Shown: one piece after another, positions 30,394 to 42,448 of the stretch
Layout: each line of letters begins with the position of its first letter
Numbering within the stretch: the first letter of the stretch is position 1
Source of the DNA: Musa acuminata AAA Group
Lineage: Eukaryota; Streptophyta; Magnoliopsida; Zingiberales; Musaceae
Length of the DNA: 64,000 bases
Reading direction: 5' to 3'
Assembly (NCBI RefSeq): GCF_036884655.1
Contig: NC_088337.1
Location: 30,285,001 to 30,349,000, forward strand
The notes under the pieces: model-generated
Databases searched by the model: none
The model's input: only the letters and a program-made list of their open reading frames with translations
Told to the model about the DNA's origin: nothing
Position numbers and translations under genes: made by a program

Positions 30394-33300
30394 ATGAGTT
30401 TCGGGGGTTTGTTCGACATGCCGTATGGCAGCTCCGCCGCTTTGCCCGCCGGCGCCATCTCCCACCCGCCCCTCCTCTCGCCCTCACTCCATAAGTCCAT
30501 ATTCAGCTCCCCAGGCCTCTCCCTCGCCCTGGTAACCCACCGTTTCTTGTCTCCTTCTTTATCCCGTATTGTTCGCTTTCTTGGAGCGGTTTTGGTGTCT
30601 TTCCGCAGCAAACGAACTTGGACGCGCACAGGGATCGAAACTTGGTCCCCGCCGTCGGAGGAGACGGAGAAGACCTGGATTCGGCTCGTCGGAGAAAGCA
30701 AGATGAGAACGATAGCAGATCAGGGAGCGATAATCTGGAAGGCGGATCTGAAGACGATTTGGAGCTAGAGAATCCCCGGAAGAAGAAGAAATACCACCGC
30801 CACACCCCTCAGCAGATCCAGGAGCTGGAAGCGTAAGAGATCCATTTGCATCGACCTCGTATCGTTTGATTCTGCCCTCGTTTCCCAAAGGAAAACAACT
30901 CGTTTGAATCTTCTGTTTCTAGCCTTTTCAAGGAATGCCCCCACCCCGACGAGAAGCAAAGGATGGAGCTCAGCAAGAGGCTCTGTTTGGAGCCTCGCCA
31001 GGTCAAGTTCTGGTTCCAGAACCGGCGAACACAGATGAAGGCATTTTGCTCTTGCCTGAGTTCTTCTCTGTTATAAAAATCTCGTTTTTTTTGGGTTGTG
31101 TTTCCCCTCTTTCCTGACGTGCTTGCGAATCATGGAAACCAGACCCAGATGGAGCGGTACGAGAACAGCATCCTCAAGCAAGAGAACGATAAGCTTCGAG
31201 CGGAGAACCTGTCCATCAGAGAGGCCATGAGGAACCCCATGTGCTGCAACTGCGGTGGCCCCGTGGTGCTCGGCGAGATCTCTCTCGAGGAGCAGCACCT
31301 GAGAATCGAGTATGCTCGCCTGAAGGATGAGCTCGACCGGGTCTGCGCCCTTGCCGGGAAGTTCCTCGGCAAGCCCGTGTCTGCCTTGGCCGGCCCACTC
31401 GCTCTCCCGACCCCGAACTCTTCGCTGGAGCTCGCGGTCGGTACGAATGGCTTTGCCGGCCTCGGTTCGGTGGCGGCCGCTACCTTGCCTCCGCTGGCTG
31501 ATTTCACCTCTGGAACCTCAAGCCCTCTAGGCACCGTAATAACCCCCGGGCGGGCTCTCGGCGCTGGAGCCATCGGTGGGGTGGACACGTCCCAGGAGAA
31601 GTTCGTGTTCTTGGAGCTTGCACTCGCTGCCATGGATGAACTGGTGAAGATGGCCGAGATGGAGGAGCCTCTGTGGATCCCGAGCTTGGACGCGGGGAGG
31701 GAAACACTGAACTACGTCGAGTACGACCGGTGCTTCCCTCGGTGCGTTGGGGCCAAGCCCAATGGTTTCGCGTCGGAGGCCACCAGGGAGACCGGCTTGG
31801 TCATCATCAACAGCTCAGCCCTCGTCGAGACTCTCATGGACGCTGTAAGCTAGCTTTAATCTATGCATCGTTTTACCAGTGCAGACGCACGTGAATCCAA
31901 GTTCTTATATGATCCATGGGCAGGCTCGATGGGCAGATATGTTCCCTTCTGTGATCGCAAAAGCGACCGCTGCAGACGTGATCTCCAGCGGCATGGCCGC
32001 GACTAGAAACGGTGCACTCCAGCTTGTGAGTTCATTTGTCCTGCAGCTGCTTAAGCAATCTTGCACCAACTACTCATTCGTTCATGGGTATCGAGTCTGA
32101 TACCGACTTCTTTTGGTGTCACCAGATGCATGCGGAGCTCCAAGTTCTCTCTCCCTTGGTTCCCGTTCGGGATGTCAGTTTCCTTAGGTTCTGCAAGCAG
32201 TTGTCCGAGGGCGCTTGGGCCATAGTCGACGTTTCCATCGACGGAATTAGAGGCAACCCGTCTGCTCCTCCGGCTAAAATGACATGCTGCAGGCTTCCTT
32301 CTGGGTGCGTAGTGCAAGATATGCCTAATGGGTATTCCAAGGTAATAAAATCCCTCTACTTGCCCACTCCCCCCTCTGGAACACATTACTCACGTTTCAG
32401 TAGCATCTTGCACTAACCATAAGCAGTTCTATGTGTGTTGGGCGTGATGTTTTAATAGAGATTTAGAAGTCAAGCCTAAGCTCGTGCTCCCAAATCTATT
32501 TGGGTCGCGCGTCCACGCTACCATCAATATAATTCGGTCATCTCTTCTTCACCCTTGTTTCTGGTGCTTCTTTCTTTATATGTTTAGATGCTTCTTCTAC
32601 CACCTTGAGAGCCTCGCCCGTGGATTGCTCTCTGTCCGCATTCAATTCGTAGGTGTCTCGTTTGTGCTACCTATCTCATTATTTTGTGGGAAGTCTCTCC
32701 TCTGGCTGTTCCCAACTCCCGCGGATTGGTGCTAAAAATGGCTACTCCCTCGCGAACCGCGACTCCTTTCCTTCGGACATGGGTTTCTTGTATTCCCGGT
32801 CTTGACTTCCTCCCCTAAAGATTCATTAATACGCCCTCTTTTAATAGGGTCTAATGGTAGAAAATTCCGTCCATCTATTGGGGATATCATGGATTGGTTA
32901 TGGTGGTCAAAGCTTCTGGCGTTTTTCTTTGAAGTCTCGAGTTTCCATGGTGGTTGACAGATTAAGCTGTCTCTTAGTGATAACGTGCACTGGCGACCAT
33001 GAGATGTGGTGATCTCCAGGTCCAGCAGGTGCACTGTAGCGTCAACCTAGCAGACTGAGGAATTAATGAACTAACGACGAGGGTGGTGCGCAGGTCACAT
33101 GGGTGGAGCACGCCGAGTACGACGAGACTACAGTTCACCCGCTGTACCGCCCGCTGCTGCGCTCCGGTTTGGCCCTCGGCGCACGCCGCTGGGTCGCGAC
33201 ACTCCAGCGCCAGTGCCAGTCCCTCGCCATCCTCATGTCCTCCTCCCTCTCCCACGATGACAACACCGGTGAGTCTCATGCGAATAATGAATGTGTTGTC

Positions 33301-34335
33301 TTAAGAGGTAGTTCATATAATTCAGTATTTGACTTGCCCCACGGGATTGCCGCGACAGCGGTGACGCCGAGCGGGCGGAGGAGCATGCTGAAGCTGGCGC
33401 AGCGGATGACCGACAACTTCTGCGCGGGGGTCTGCGCGTCGTCGGCTCGCGAGTGGAACAAGCTGGGCGGAGGGGTCAACATCGGGGAGGACGTGCGGGT
33501 GATGACGAGGCAGAGCGTGGCCGACCCAGGGGAGCCGCCGGGCGTGGTTCTCAGCGCCGCTACCTCGGTGTGGCTCCCGCTCTCGCCACAGCGCCTGTTC
33601 GACTTCCTCCGCAACGAGCAACTCCGGAGCCAGTGGGACATCCTCTCCAACGGCGGGCCAATGCAGGAGATGGCCCACATCGCCAAGGGCCAGAACACCG
33701 GCAACGCCGTTTCCCTTCTCCGTGCCAGCGTCAGTATTTTCCCACTTCGATACGCACTGTGGTGGCCTGTTCCTTTTCTTCTCCGAAAAGATACAGTACT
33801 ACCATTAGATTTGACATATGAAGGACAGACACAATGCCGTCGTTTCTTCTACTGTTCTGACATGATGCCTAGCTATTTTAGCTTCAGAAGCCTTCTCTCA
33901 CACTCGATTCATCTTATACATATATAATTTGGCTGCGATCACTACTGATCCAGGTTATATGACTGCCATAACATGGGTTCCATGCAGGCCGTGAGTGCAA
34001 GCCAGAGCAGCATGCTGATACTGCAGGAGACGTGCACGGACGCGTCGGGATCATTGGTGGTGTACGCGCCGGTGGACACCCCGGCCATGCACCTCGTCAT
34101 GAGCGGCGGCGACTCCGCCTACGTCGCCCTCCTCCCCTCCGGCTTCGCCATCCTCCCGGACGGCGGCGGCGGCGGTGCGCACAAGGCCGGGGGCTCGCTG
34201 CTGACGGTGGCGTTCCAGATCCTGGTGAACAGTCAGCCAACGGCGAAACTGACGGTGGAGTCGGTGGAGACCGTCAACAACCTCATATCGTGCACCGTCC
34301 AAAAGATCAAGGCGGCGCTCAACTGCGAGCCGTAA
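30394..34335 (+). CDS. Class IV homeodomain-leucine zipper (HD-Zip IV) transcription factor
   Basis: Exons 30394-30531, 30609-30832, 30923-31040, 31143-31844, 31924-32025, 32126-32341, 33094-33268, 33359-33729 and 33988-34335 give 797 residues, the usual family length. The start MSFGGLFD is a family signature. Order: acidic N-terminus, homeodomain (about residues 104-162, [19 protein letters not shown] through [13 protein letters not shown]), zipper-loop-zipper with loop cysteines [13 protein letters not shown] lipid-binding domain (about 310-540), and the C-terminal START-adjacent domain ([14 protein letters not shown] to the end). Such nuclear proteins control epidermal, trichome or cuticle fate; it looks closest to the HDG11/GL2/Roc groups, but the exact orthologue is uncertain. 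Intron 3 uses a GC donor. The exon-8 acceptor was placed at 33359 because [12 protein letters not shown] fits the family; 33326 is an in-frame alternative. Confidence 0.94.
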
Positions 34336-35295
34336 CAGAGACGGGATCCAGCGGTGGTGGGGAGAGTGCCGTGGCCATGGGTTGAGTCAAGAACGAACCG
34401 CGCGAGCGAAGAACCTTTGCTATGTGGTAAGGAAGTATGGCCAACTGCAAGCCCTGGGCGCAGTCCATAATCCTTAACACCGAGCAATGGTGGTGGTTCG
34501 GGCATTGACTCTCTCTCTCTCTCTCTACCTCTCAAAAGCTGTTGCTCGATCCCCAGCCGCGTCCCGTTGGTGTTGTAGTGTTCCCTTCTCCCAGCGAGTT
34601 TGGATTTCCTTGTGGAAGACGACGCTGTAATCTTTGCTATTTGATTGTACGTGAACGTATTCAGACATTGATCGTTTTACTTGCTTGTTTGCAGTAACAT
34701 ATGGGAATGTATTAACCTATCATATTTATCATAGATCGAAGTTGGATTTAACCATGTACGCTTCTCACGGGAACCCAACTCATGGCGGGGGTAATAAATG
34801 GCACAAAAGGGAGGTCGATGCAAGTGATGTATTGATGAGGAGGGTACAAAAGATGGTTGAAGCCATCGCCTCAATGAAGAGGAAGGATAAATAGTGGCGT
34901 TAATAAGTGCAGCTACTCGACATGAATGAGATCCCATTAAGAGGGCACGATATTTGATGGATGATGGTGGATGCTGGCTTTGATTCATACGAAACTTATC
35001 ATTACTACTTAGAGAAGTGGAGGAAGGACAACATTGATATCTTTTGTTTACCGAGGGAATCTTTTCGTGCATGGACATGCATGCACGTGTTTGATGGCAG
35101 AGGACGTAGCGGGTCATATCCCTACTTATTTCCACCAATGCAGTCTCCATGCAACCACCAAATGTTCCTCTCTTTTCCTAACTAACATAATAATGCATAT
35201 TTTACATCAATGACAGTGAAATAAAAATTCTATCCTAATAATATATTATTTACGTTAGAGAAAAATAAAAAGATCATAAGATTAACTTAACAAAT

Positions 35296-35298
<3 letters not shown>
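34336..35298. other. 3' flank of HD-Zip gene
   Basis: Probable 3' UTR and spacer with a short CT microsatellite at about 34508-34526. No other gene seen. Confidence 0.45.

Positions 35299-35342
<44 letters not shown>
35299..35342. repeat. (TA)n microsatellite
   Basis: About 21 uninterrupted TA units. Confidence 0.97.
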
Positions 35343-35344
<2 letters not shown>

Positions 35345-35984
35345 CGTAGAATCAATTTCTTTATCACATGACATTAATTATAAGATCTTAAGTTATCCTC
35401 ACTCGGATATAAATTTTTTTACATAAATATAAAAAAATTATATATTTTCTCTCATATTTTTTAAAAATTTTAAAAAATATTTTTTTATTAAAAATCCAAA
35501 AGTACCAAAAGTATTTCTCCATATCTCCTTTCCTTAATCAAAATCAAAAAATAATATTTATAAAAAATAAATCTTAATTACTTTTTTTTTTTTTTGCTTT
35601 TCGATGACTCTTGTGATAGAATTCTTTATTCTACTAACACATTGACAGTAGAAATCTTAATATACTAATCAATTTCAATAGTTTAGATAATAATTACAAA
35701 AAAGGATTTCATCTCTAATAATGCAACACTCTATAAAAGCACTTATATTTCAACATTCAATTGATCTTAATTTAAGTATTACATGACCTCGTGAAGTACA
35801 CCTTTAAAATCCTCATCATTTCATTTAAAAATCGATCCGGTCAAATCAAACTTATCAATCTAGTAAGGGTGAAATTTGGCATCATTGTCACAAATGGAGG
35901 CACCTTTTCATGTCATTATAAGAAACTGATCCATCATATTGTCTTATTTTGAAAGCATAATCCATAAGATTTCGCATCCGAATG
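35343..35984. other. AT-rich spacer
   Basis: Very AT-rich with A and T runs. No gene or element end recognised. Confidence 0.5.
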
Positions 35985-36680
35985 CGACATTGTATGCCAT
36001 GTCGATTACATCTGATAAGGCATATTTTGGATCCAAGATACGTCACAGTCGATGCCATACGTATCAAGGCATCGTTCAACCCACGTACCACCACGCCAAC
36101 CCGAGAATCAACAAGGGGAACACCCCCACACGCCAAGTCAGAATCTGTACCGAGACGCTGTTCGATATGTCCCGTCCCGAAAATTCGGGGCGGTGCTGTT
36201 TGATGCCACACCACGCGTCTTGAGACGGTGGCAGGTTAGAAGTGTCGTCTCAACTCTTGAAGATCAGGGGCCATATCGAACCCGTGTGCAACCGACTCTC
36301 GTACAATTGTATAAAAGCCCTTGGTCGGCATCCGGCCAGGAAGAGTAAAAAAAAAACAATTCAACCCACCACTGACTTGCTCGTCGGAGGGGCCAAAATC
36401 AAGAATCACCCGACGAAGGTCATTTTTGTAGGAAAGCGACCACTCATGACCCGCGAGCATCCCAACCTTGGAAGTCACCAACTGATGTCCCCAAGGCAAG
36501 CCATCAACTGATACCCGGACCGTGAGACACTGATCAAGATCCCATCGCGAGGGCCCGATCAAACTCGGCATCTAGCTCGACCAACAGAAGACTCTCGACA
36601 TCGACTTGTAGACCAGGCCATGCTGACTCATCAGCCACGGTACGTTTGTTCGTCGACAACGTCCACACTTGTCCACAACA
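35985..36680 (+). mobile_element. Possible solo or remnant Ty3/gypsy-like LTR
   Basis: A GC-richer island in AT-rich spacer with a TATA motif (ttgtataaaagccc at about 36306-36319), no coding capacity and the terminal ...ccacaaca. The composition and TATA setting resemble plant gypsy LTRs. The left boundary is a guess, no target duplication was found and no internal region is attached. Alternatively it is an unrelated spacer. Confidence 0.35.
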
Positions 36681-38009
36681 TGCCTATATCTTTTTGGTAA
36701 AGATACATCTTCAATCGGTTCTCGTATTCTAAATTAGGTCGAAGAACTGTTTCAAATTGTTCGTTTATTCTGGTTAGCCTTAATTAGGAGTCTTTTAGTT
36801 TGTTCATTTTCTTTAATGCTCGATTTGATGGTTTCAAGATATTATGTTTCATATTTTCATCAACACTATATGTTATTTCTTTAATTATAAAGTGGAAGTA
36901 TATGGTGACTCATAGAAGCCCAAAGCACGAGTTTGGCCCATCAATTTGAATCATGATTTGGGGGGGCACTTATCGAGTGAAATCCTAACACACTACTCGA
37001 ATGGTCAACCACAGCACAATCCTATAGTCTAATCACATTAGCTGCGGATTCAAATGCTTAAACTACGCCCCAAAGCATGTGAGCTCACAGCTCAAGCTCT
37101 TGTCGCCACCTTCCGAACTAGTCGCGTCCATGTGCATCGCGGGTCGTTGTCAACGACGAGGACCAAAGAGGTCAACCCAACCCACAGCTTCGCCTAATAC
37201 TTATATCGCACTGTGATCGATCCAAAAGTTTTTGAAATCGATGCAAATTCATCTCTAGAGATTAATGTGAATTGTGTGTGCGCATATTAGGGTTTTGTTG
37301 TGGATGGAGATAGCTTTCTTGCACAGGACATGTCGATGTTGGTGTTGTTGTTGTCCATCTTAGCTTAGATTTGAAGTTGCTTGCAAGTTTGTGCTTCCCT
37401 CACAGGAGAAGTGGCACCAATCATTGGCCTCCACATCTACCTACAAAATCTATTCAAAGGCAAGTCACCTCCTTCAACAATTCCCTATGTTTCCTTTCGA
37501 TTGTGCAATAATATACTCCTTCTCCATCAAGTGTCGATCGAATATGTTAGCATCATGTCGATCATCACTCTTAAAAAGATAAATGAAAAGATCTTGTAAC
37601 CTAAAACTTTGGTGTGACATTTCACCCTCATCTTATTAAGACTATCCACGCTGGACCTCTCACCTGTTTGCACGACTCCCAAGTCTTCCTGCCTCTCCAT
37701 ATCTATTATTATTACCTGTACATACACTCCACAATGAGTCTGCAACATAATCATATCAGGGTGGCCATCAAAGTTCCAACTCTTACTCAGTAATCATACA
37801 CATATATTGGACAAAGTAGAGTCTGAGGAATGCCTTCAGCTATCTGTGCTCATGTCAGAGAAGGGAAACAATAAATCTCACCAGCCACCACCTGCCTGCC
37901 TTACCATTTGCCATTTGTCATGTCTATTTGAAATCCTAATGGGTCTGTGATCCTCTTGAATCCATCCATCTTCTCATTCATGCTTTTTCTAGTTCCAGTG
38001 ACATGTGAT
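36681..38009. other. Spacer upstream of the ankyrin-RING gene
   Basis: No gene supported. The right part is the probable promoter of the following gene. Confidence 0.4.
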
Positions 38010-38017
38010 CTATAAAG
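38010..38017 (+). promoter_or_regulatory. Candidate TATA box of XBAT32-like gene
   Basis: ctataaag at a distance of about 320 bp from the start codon, followed by a CT-rich leader. Confidence 0.5.
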
Positions 38018-38336
38018 TGTGTTTCTCTGTTTCACACGCAAGATTGACTGCCATCCTTCCTCTCCTAGTGAGCCTCTCAGTTCTTGTCCTGACCGTAAAA
38101 GAAGATGAGTAACGTGAGCTACTCAGTCGACCACATTTGCCACAGGATTTGTTTGTCCTAAATCGCACACACTCTCCGGCTCTCGAAATCTCTTCTGCCA
38201 CCGCTCATGATCTTTACCTTCCGATCCACAAGTGTTTCCTGAGACAAATATAAGCCAAGGCAAAAGGACTACCTTTTGAGATAGTTGTTGGGGGAGTGAG
38301 GGAGTGGGTGAGCCAACCCAAAAGGAGTGGAAGGGG

Positions 38337-41300
38337 ATGGGGAACTCACTGGGGTGCTCGGCCTCTGGGGAGAGGCTGGTGTCGGCGGCGAGGGACGGTG
38401 ACCTGGTGGAGGCGCGGATGCTGCTGGAGTTCAACCCCGGCCTCGCCAAGTACTCCACCTTCCGTGGCCTCAACTCCCCGCTCCATTTCGCTGCCGCCAA
38501 GGGCCACAACGAGGTCAGTCGGCGTCCACCCTCTCTCTTCTCCTTCTCTTCGATTAAAAGTCCGGAAATTTCGACGCTCTGCCTCATCTGTTGATTTTGT
38601 TCGTGTTGGGGGCGTCTGATTAGATCGTCACGCTGCTGCTGGAGAACGGCGCCGACGTGAATCTAAGAAACTATTGTGGCCAAGTACGCGATCCGCTTCT
38701 TGCCTTCTCATTTGATCTCTGTTTTGGTTTCCTCGTTTCTGTAAATAGATCTTGGAAAGTTTCCACCTTTACGCTTCTACTGAACGGAACTGGATTTTAA
38801 GACAGCGTTGATGCAAGCGTCCCGGCACGGGCACTGGGAGGTGGTGCAGACTCTGGTCATCTTCAGAAGCATTGTATGTGTGGATGCGTGCGCGCAGATG
38901 CCAGAATCCTTTCTTGTTCGGAAACAAAATTCGAGAATCATGATTCCAAATTTTGTAGGTTACACGAGCGGACTACTTGAGCGGCCGCACAGCCCTGCAC
39001 TTCGCGGCGTTCGGCGGGCATGTCCGGTGCATCAGGTTGTTGGTTGCAGATTTCATTCCAAGTGCTCCCTATGAAGTGATTGGTTCTGTCAAGGACGGCA
39101 GGGGCAAAGGGAACAGCAAAGGAAGCAGCCCAGATTCTTCCCTTGACAGTAAACATGATCGGTTGTATGTTATCTGAATCGAATGTTTGTGTTACAAATC
39201 TGCAATTTGAACATACCCTATGACTTGAACTAAATGTTGCAGTGCTCTGCTGAAGTTCGTCGACAAGCCTGCTGATGGAGGTGTCACGGCTCTGCACATG
39301 GCAGCCCTTAATGGTTACTTCGATTGCTTACAGCTCTTACTGGATTTAGGTGCCAATGTCTCAGCAGTTACATTTCATTATGGTGTGTCAGATAATTCGA
39401 TAGGCAAGTTATGATCTTACAAGCGATAGCCTACGACCTGCTAAAACTATATGTCATCGCGGTTTCTCTAATTTTCATGAATGTAGGAGCTGGAAGCACT
39501 CTTTTGCATTTTGCTGCTTGTGGTGGGAATCTCAAATGTTGCCAGGTACTTACACCACCCTGTTATGATTGTATAGTCATTGGATGTTTGCCTATCTTTC
39601 TCGTCTCGGTTCCATCGTTATTTATCAAGTAAGAAATCATTCCATTGGTAGATGCTTCTTGCGAGAGGTGCTAGCAGGTTGACATTGAACTGCAATGGGT
39701 AACTCTTCCTTTATTTTCCTTCTAAATTTAGATTGTCTTTTATTTTGTTCGGTGACTCAATACGTTTGGCTCACATTTCTTCTTCAGGTGGCTTCCACTT
39801 GATGTTGCAAAGATATGGGGACGTCGTTGCTTGGAGCCATTACTGAACCCCAATTCTGAATTGACTGTACCCATATTTCCACTATCAAATTATCTTTCGT
39901 TACCACTTATGAGCCTACTTAACATAGCAAGGTACAGTGAGGTCATCTGCTTATGTTATGCTGTGTTACAAATGATGAGTTCCCTGGTACACTGTTCGGG
40001 TTTTCTGGGGAGATCATAACCTCAGGGCTGGTGCCTGTTCTTCACTGAGTCGATAATAGACTTACCTGAAGCCTAAAAGTACAGTTTGGTCAAGGAAATT
40101 TTAGATCTTCAATATTTATCACTAGAATATTGTTTTTAACTTGAAAAAATTAAATGCTGCAACGTGACAATAAAAAACATAAGAAAATATTTACTCATAA
40201 CCACTACGCTTATTGTTTGGCTATAATTATCTAACTCATTTGATGAATAGATATATAATAATTCACATTTCAATTCCTTGCAGAGAGTCTGGGTTGCATT
40301 CCTCGATTGACTCTGATGACAATGATCTTTGTGCTGTTTGCCTTGAACGGGCCTGCAGTGTAGCTGCAGAAGGTGAGTTGGAGCCCCAGTCTTTTGCCGA
40401 TCATATAGCTAAGTGCACAAACTTTGGCATTATGGTAACCTTTGTAATTTAGGTGGTTATGGCTCAAGTTACTATTTACAGGATAATTTATGCATATTGA
40501 CCCTCTTATACTCGTATCGGCAATGCCTCATGTGTTAGATAGCCACTTTTATAACTAGAGTAGATCAAACAGAGACAGTTGATCACTAAATCATGGAAAA
40601 GAAAAAAATATCTGAAGTTGCATTATAGGCAAGAAAAAAGTTGGTCTGCTATGTAAACTTGCATTGCTTGAAATTGAACCTTCATTTTTTCTTCATTCTG
40701 TTGGATATGTGACGGTTGATAGCCTATGAATCTGGAATCATGCAGATAATTTTTGTTTCTCTGTTCCTTATATTCTTTCGGTGCATGGTCTGTTGATGTT
40801 TCCACCACTTCTATTATAAAGTGATCAAATGGTCTTATACCGAAGAACATGATTTACAGGAACATGTCCTCCACATCCTTAAAAGTGATATGATCAGGTG
40901 GTAAGGGCATTATAAACACACCGGCTATGTTCTCGATTGAGAATGATAATATAATAGTCTCATGCCTGAATATCAGGGAAAGTAGAATTATATATGCAGA
41001 CTTGTTGAGCGATACGAAAACAATTTAATGGGTTCCTTCATGAGCGTTAACATGTTGCGAGCTAGGTAAATTTTCAAAATCTGATCACAGTCAGGTCCCA
41101 CAAGCATCTAGGATTTGCACCTCATGATAGTGTTTTAACCCCTGTTTTATTATCTTATTTAAAGTCTGTTTACTAGTTTACGAGTAAGGTTTCCCCATTA
41201 GCACATAAAAGAAGCCCTTTATTTCTGATGTTGGCAGCCTGAACTTTGTTGTATGTCATCTAATGTTATTGCTTTCCTGTAACTTTGTCTTCAGGCTGTG

Positions 41301-41833
41301 GCCATGAACTCTGCTTAAGGTGCGCTCTCTACCTTTGTTCGGCCAGCAACACTCCATCTCAAATTGCCAGCCCACCGGGATCAATTGCATGCCCTCTCTG
41401 CCGAAATGGCATCGTCTCTTTCGTCAGATTACCCGGAACACCTGCGAAGGGGCTCAAACCAAACCTAGCACTCAGCCTCTGCAACCCCTGCATTCTACCA
41501 CCCCGTGCTGTCGATATTCCTGCCACGAGTTGTCGAACAGAGGTTCGAAGGAATCGGGTGGCTGCAGTGTCATCAGAGCTTATCTGCCCACTCGCTTGCA
41601 CCCCCTTCCCCTCTGCCATCCCTACCTGCGCCACCTGCAATGGCGACCCATTCCCATCAAATGAATCCCAGGGAGAAGTTCAATCACAAAGGCTTCCTCA
41701 CTCTTCGCATGCTACACCCGGTGAGCTGGAGAAGATGGAAGAGCCAAGGGTAGACGCAAGTTGCTCAGGTATGTTCTGGAGTCGAAGAAGTTGCCACAGA
41801 GAGCATCAGTGCAACTCAGAGATAGATTCTTAG
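38337..41833 (+). CDS. XBAT32: Ankyrin-repeat RING E3 ubiquitin ligase, XBAT32/XBOS32-like
   Basis: Exons 38337-38513, 38624-38683, 38802-38873, 38959-39161, 39243-39403, 39487-39545, 39652-39698, 39788-39931, 40284-40372 and 41295-41833 give 516 residues, close to known XBAT32 proteins. Ankyrin repeats fill about residues 10-280 ([85 protein letters not shown]). The RING lies at about residues 322-376 (CAVCLERAC, then [15 protein letters not shown], then CPLCRNG), with all expected Cys/His positions present. The serine/proline/cysteine-rich tail is typical of the group. XBAT32 in Arabidopsis ubiquitinates ACC synthases to limit ethylene and promotes lateral roots; the same role here is inference. 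Intron 5 is GC-AG with a perfect AG|GCAAGT donor. The 0.9-kb last intron splits the RING. Confidence 0.94.
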
Positions 41834-42448
41834 CTTCTTACACGGTTTATACGATGGCACTGAGGTTCCTGTAGGCGTGTGGATGTTGTATCCATTGCAT
41901 GGTTGTAAGAGTTCATGACCTACCGCGATCTAAACGATCTTTCAGCCATACATTTTTGGGTGTAACACGTGACAAACATTTCTAAGAACAAGTGTCCGTT
42001 TGGATTCCAAGGTTTTCTCTCACCTCCTTGACTCTTAGGACAGAATCTAAATGTTGGATATCGACAAATTTTGTGGAAGGTCAACCAAGTCAAATATTGC
42101 TCATGCACTAAATTTGCAATGCGCAACTCGTCATTCCGACCTACTGTTGCTCGAAGCCAATCAGGTCACCGTTTCTTACTTCCGAGGAACGACAGTGACG
42201 AGCTCCAGAGAGCAGAGAAGCCAAAGAAGAAAAGCACATTAGGAGCATATAAATAGTCTGACGACGACAGAAAAAAACAGCAGCCAAGTATATGGCTACC
42301 GAGTGTCTTCGTCGTGTCATCCCATACTAGCCCTAATTCTACCATGACAACACGGAAGAGCCCTTTGCAATGAAACCGTAGTTTACAGGCTAAAAATGAG
42401 ACGCAGGCCAAACTCCGGCAAAGCTTCAATACGACGACGTACGTCGAT
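41834..42448. other. Shared 3' flank of two convergent genes
   Basis: About 615 bp between the stop codons of the XBAT32-like (+) and TFL1-like (-) genes. The two 3' UTRs may approach or overlap. No other gene seen. Confidence 0.5.

Noticed and set aside
31130..31633. Minus-strand open frame over the HD-Zip gene
   Set aside because: Antisense shadow of the conserved zipper/START exon in GC-rich sequence.
34685..34894. Plus-strand 69-codon frame downstream of the HD-Zip gene
   Set aside because: Short, with no family match. It vaguely resembles a retrotransposon or transposase scrap but has no supporting motif.
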